Shown here piece after piece: positions 61,930 to 64,000 of a stretch of 64,000 nt of DNA. Source of the stretch: Paraburkholderia sp. ZP32-5 (lineage in GTDB: Bacteria; Pseudomonadota; Gammaproteobacteria; Burkholderiales; Burkholderiaceae); assembly GCF_021390495.1 (NCBI RefSeq), contig NZ_JAJEJP010000003.1:310001-374000 (forward strand), written 5' to 3'. Position numbers and translations under genes: made by a program. Positions within the stretch are counted from its first letter, which is position 1, and each line of letters opens with the position of its first letter. The notes beneath the pieces are model-generated. The model was not told where the DNA came from. It saw only the letters and a list, made by a program, of their open reading frames with translations, and ran no database searches.

Positions 61930-62739
61930 CTACGCACCGGCGGTGCGCATCGCCCGGTATTCGCGCCGCACGATATCCATCAACTCCGCCACCGAAGTCA
62001 GCGCGCTCTTCTGTTCATAGGTCACGCGGCCGCGCTGCATCAGCATGATGCGATCGGCGATATCGAGCGTCTGTGCATAGTTGTGCATGATCATGATGAT
62101 CGACAGACCGCCTTTCTCCTTCAGGCGCATCAGCAGATCGATGATCAGCCCCGCCTCGCGCGCGCCCATCGCGGCGAGCGGTTCGTCCAGCAGCAGAATC
62201 TTCGCGTTGGAATGCACGGCGCGCGCCACCGCGATCGCCTGGCGCTGGCCGCCCGACAGACGTTCCACCGGCAAATCGACCGAAGGCACATGCACGCCGA
62301 TGTCGTCGAGGCATTGCGCGGCGCGCTCGCGCATCTGCTTGTGGTCGAGCAGCCTGAACGGCCCGCGCCGGACGATCTCGCGATTCAGGAACATGTTGTG
62401 GTAAATGCTCAACGAATTCGCGAGCGCGAGATCCTGATACACGCATTCGATACCGAGCGAACGCGCATGATCGACCGAGCGCAGCAGCGTCTCCTGACCG
62501 TCGATATGCAGCGTGCCGCCGGTTTGCTGGTGATAGCCGGTGAGAATCTTCACGAGCGTCGACTTGCCCGCGCCGTTGTCGCCGAGTATGCCGAGAATTT
62601 CGCCCTTGCCGAGCGTCAGCGACACGCCGTCGAGCGCGGTCACCGCGCCGAAACGTTTGACGAGGCTATCGCCGCGCAGCGCGAGCGGCGCATCGGCGGT
62701 GGCATGCACGCTGGGCGACGCGCTTTGCGATTCGTCCAT
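61930..62739 (-). CDS. Sugar ABC transporter ATP-binding protein (FrcA-type, single domain)
   Basis: A 269-residue ATPase. Walker A is GDNGAGKST, the signature motif LSGGQRQ, and Walker B ILLLDEP. It has one nucleotide-binding domain, like FrcA, not the double domain of RbsA. The start ATG at 62739 overlaps the permease stop (TGATG). Order in transcription is binding protein - permease - ATPase. Substrate probably a monosaccharide or polyol. Confidence 0.93.
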   Translation of the reverse strand: MDESQSASPSVHATADAPLALRGDSLVKRFGAVTALDGVSLTLGKGEILGILGDNGAGKSTLVKILTGYHQQTGGTLHIDGQETLLRSVDHARSLGIECVYQDLALANSLSIYHNMFLNREIVRRGPFRLLDHKQMRERAAQCLDDIGVHVPSVDLPVERLSGGQRQAIAVARAVHSNAKILLLDEPLAAMGAREAGLIIDLLMRLKEKGGLSIIMIMHNYAQTLDIADRIMLMQRGRVTYEQKSALTSVAELMDIVRREYRAMRTAGA

Positions 62740-63749
62740 CAGCGCGCTCCCTTGCGGCGAATACGGCCTACGTGGATGTTGAAAATCATCGCCGCCAGAA
62801 TCGCGGCGCCGAGAATGATGTTGAACGTGAACGCGTTGATGCCGATCAGCGTGAAGCCGTCGTTCAGAATGCCGAGCACCGCCGCGCCGATCAGCCCGCC
62901 GACGATCGTGCCCGAGCCGCCGGTCAGCGGCGTGCCGCCGATCACGGCAGCCGCCACCGCGAGGAACATGATCTGGTTGCCGCCCGCCTGCGGATCGATC
63001 GATGTAATGCGGAAGGCTTCGAGGATGCCGGTAAAGCCCGCGAGCACCGCGGCGATGATGAAGTTGCCGAGGCGCAGCCGGTTCACATGGATACCGGCTT
63101 CGCTCGCGCCGATCGGATTCGCGCCCGCGGCCTGCGTATGCAGACCCCAGCGCGTATGCCGCAGCAGCACGTGCATCGCGAACGCGATCGCGAAAGTCCA
63201 GATGATCTCGCTGTAGCCCCACGCGCCCATGACTGCGGAGAACATCGGCGACCCCGGTGTGGGGGCCGGCGTGCCGCGCGACACGGTCAGCGTGATGCCG
63301 TTGATCAGAAACAGTGTGCCGAGCGTCGTGACGAACGATGGCAGCCGCAGCCACACCGTTACCGCGCCGTTGACGAAGCCGATCAGCGCCGCCGCTACCA
63401 GGCCAGCGACCACTGCGAGCCACATCGGCGCGCCCGCGTCGCTGGCAAACACCATCATGAAGGGTGCGAACGCGAACACCATGCCCGCCGACAGATCGAT
63501 GTCGCCGCCGATCATCAGCATGATCTCGCCGAACGCAATGATCGCCACCGGCGCGATGAACTGCGACAGGTTCATGAGACTCGCGTTGGTGAGCAGGAAA
63601 TCGCGGTTCGCGAATTCGAAGTAGGCGGCCAGCAGCACGGCCACGAGCAGAATGCGTAGCTCGGCCGCCCAGTGCGATGCGAATGAAACGCCCGCGCGCC
63701 GGGGCGCGCGGGCTGCTTCGACCTTGCCGGTTTCGTTCACTGTGTTCAT
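62739..63749 (-). CDS. Sugar ABC transporter permease (RbsC/FrcC family)
   Basis: A 336-residue inner-membrane permease of the BPD_transp_2 family. It has FGEIMLMIGGDIDLSAGMVFAFAPFMM, FVTTLGTLFLINGITL, GANPIGASEAGIHVNRLRLGNFIIAAVLAGFTGILE and IGGTPLTGGSGTIVGGLIGAAVLGILNDG. Its ATG is immediately next to the stop of the binding-protein gene. The N-terminal 30 residues are a cytoplasmic basic tail. Confidence 0.94.
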   Translation of the reverse strand: MNTVNETGKVEAARAPRRAGVSFASHWAAELRILLVAVLLAAYFEFANRDFLLTNASLMNLSQFIAPVAIIAFGEIMLMIGGDIDLSAGMVFAFAPFMMVFASDAGAPMWLAVVAGLVAAALIGFVNGAVTVWLRLPSFVTTLGTLFLINGITLTVSRGTPAPTPGSPMFSAVMGAWGYSEIIWTFAIAFAMHVLLRHTRWGLHTQAAGANPIGASEAGIHVNRLRLGNFIIAAVLAGFTGILEAFRITSIDPQAGGNQIMFLAVAAAVIGGTPLTGGSGTIVGGLIGAAVLGILNDGFTLIGINAFTFNIILGAAILAAMIFNIHVGRIRRKGAR

Positions 63750-64000
63750 TTACGACTTGATTGCGCCCTGCATCGGGACGATTTGCGGCTTGGTGGTCTT
63801 GCCTTCATAACGCGTCGACGTATTCAGATACGGCTCGACGGTATCTTTCGTGACGAATTTCAGACCCGTGTTGGTATCCGCCGGGCCGACGAGGCCGCCG
63901 GAGGCCAGCGTCACGAACGCCTGCATCACCGTATAGAAGCCCTGTACGTACGGTTGCTGGTCGATCGTGAAGTCGAGGAAGCCTTCGTGAATCAGCTGCA
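63750..64000 (-). CDS. C-terminus of a periplasmic sugar-binding protein (truncated by window edge)
   Basis: The last 82 or so codons of a ribose-type (RbsB) binding protein. FLDFTIDQQPYVQGFYTVMQAF is the typical hinge/ligand-pocket segment near the end of the fold, and the protein ends in MQGAIKS. The stop codon abuts the permease start. The N-terminus with signal peptide lies outside the window. Confidence 0.88.
   Translation of the reverse strand, partial: QLIHEGFLDFTIDQQPYVQGFYTVMQAFVTLASGGLVGPADTNTGLKFVTKDTVEPYLNTSTRYEGKTTKPQIVPMQGAIKS

Noticed and set aside
1..64000. Search for tRNA/rRNA genes, CRISPR arrays, insertion sequences and attachment sites
   Set aside because: No cloverleaf-like sequence, rRNA signature, regularly spaced repeat-spacer array, transposase or integrase gene was seen.

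Overview
The DNA is GC-rich and strongly biased to codons ending in G or C. Gene content and arrangement fit a plant- or soil-associated beta-proteobacterium of the Burkholderia/Paraburkholderia group: ACS-type and MHS-type MFS carriers, IclR and LysR regulators, a giant ESPR-type autotransporter, a MexEF/BpeEF-like efflux operon and Ada-AlkA repair. This is inferred from gene families, because no rRNA or tRNA gene is present. I see no insertion sequence, phage, plasmid origin or CRISPR array, so the window reads as a stretch of accessory chromosome or chromid rich in catabolic and transport genes.

Layout. 1-978: a truncated sensor-kinase gene and its LuxR-type response regulator. 1529-9727: an 8.2-kb autotransporter with a Gly-rich head, about 1,800 residues of amplified beta-strand repeats and a C-terminal barrel. 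9781-19595: a catabolic region with a five-gene leftward operon (MFS, asparaginase-like amidohydrolase, CE4/PuuE-like deacetylase, SDR, PhyH dioxygenase) and second copies of the IclR regulator, MFS carrier and PhyH enzyme. Its promoters share a TTCC-N7-GGAA operator. 19646-23582: a self-contained TonB-ExbB-ExbD-receptor operon with a Zur-like palindrome upstream.

24096-31027: a cystine-type binding protein, then a LysR-controlled operon of a two-subunit aconitase-family hydro-lyase, an RraA-like aldolase, an aminotransferase and a glutamate-type binding protein. I propose, as inference, that it degrades a branched glutamate analogue to pyruvate. 31114-39749: mostly single genes (DeoR regulator, NudK-like Nudix, VOC protein, M19 dipeptidase fusion, acetoacetate decarboxylase, OmpA-like protein, Ada-AlkA, EamA carrier, SRPBCC protein). 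40179-45356: a chemoreceptor and a GH92 alpha-mannosidase lipoprotein.

46151-51983: LysR, an MHS carrier, an M20 amidohydrolase, a DUF2817 peptidase-like protein and a ChaC-like cyclotransferase, plausibly one amide or peptide-conjugate utilisation unit. 52018-60324: an RND efflux operon flanked by two LysR genes. 60694-61809: a GST and a GYD-domain protein. 61930-64000: a sugar ABC importer whose binding protein runs off the window.

The strongest candidates for undescribed biology are the double IclR/MFS/PhyH regulon with its shared operator, the hydro-lyase/RraA/aminotransferase operon, and the dipeptidase whose Tat lipoprotein signal lies inside the protein.
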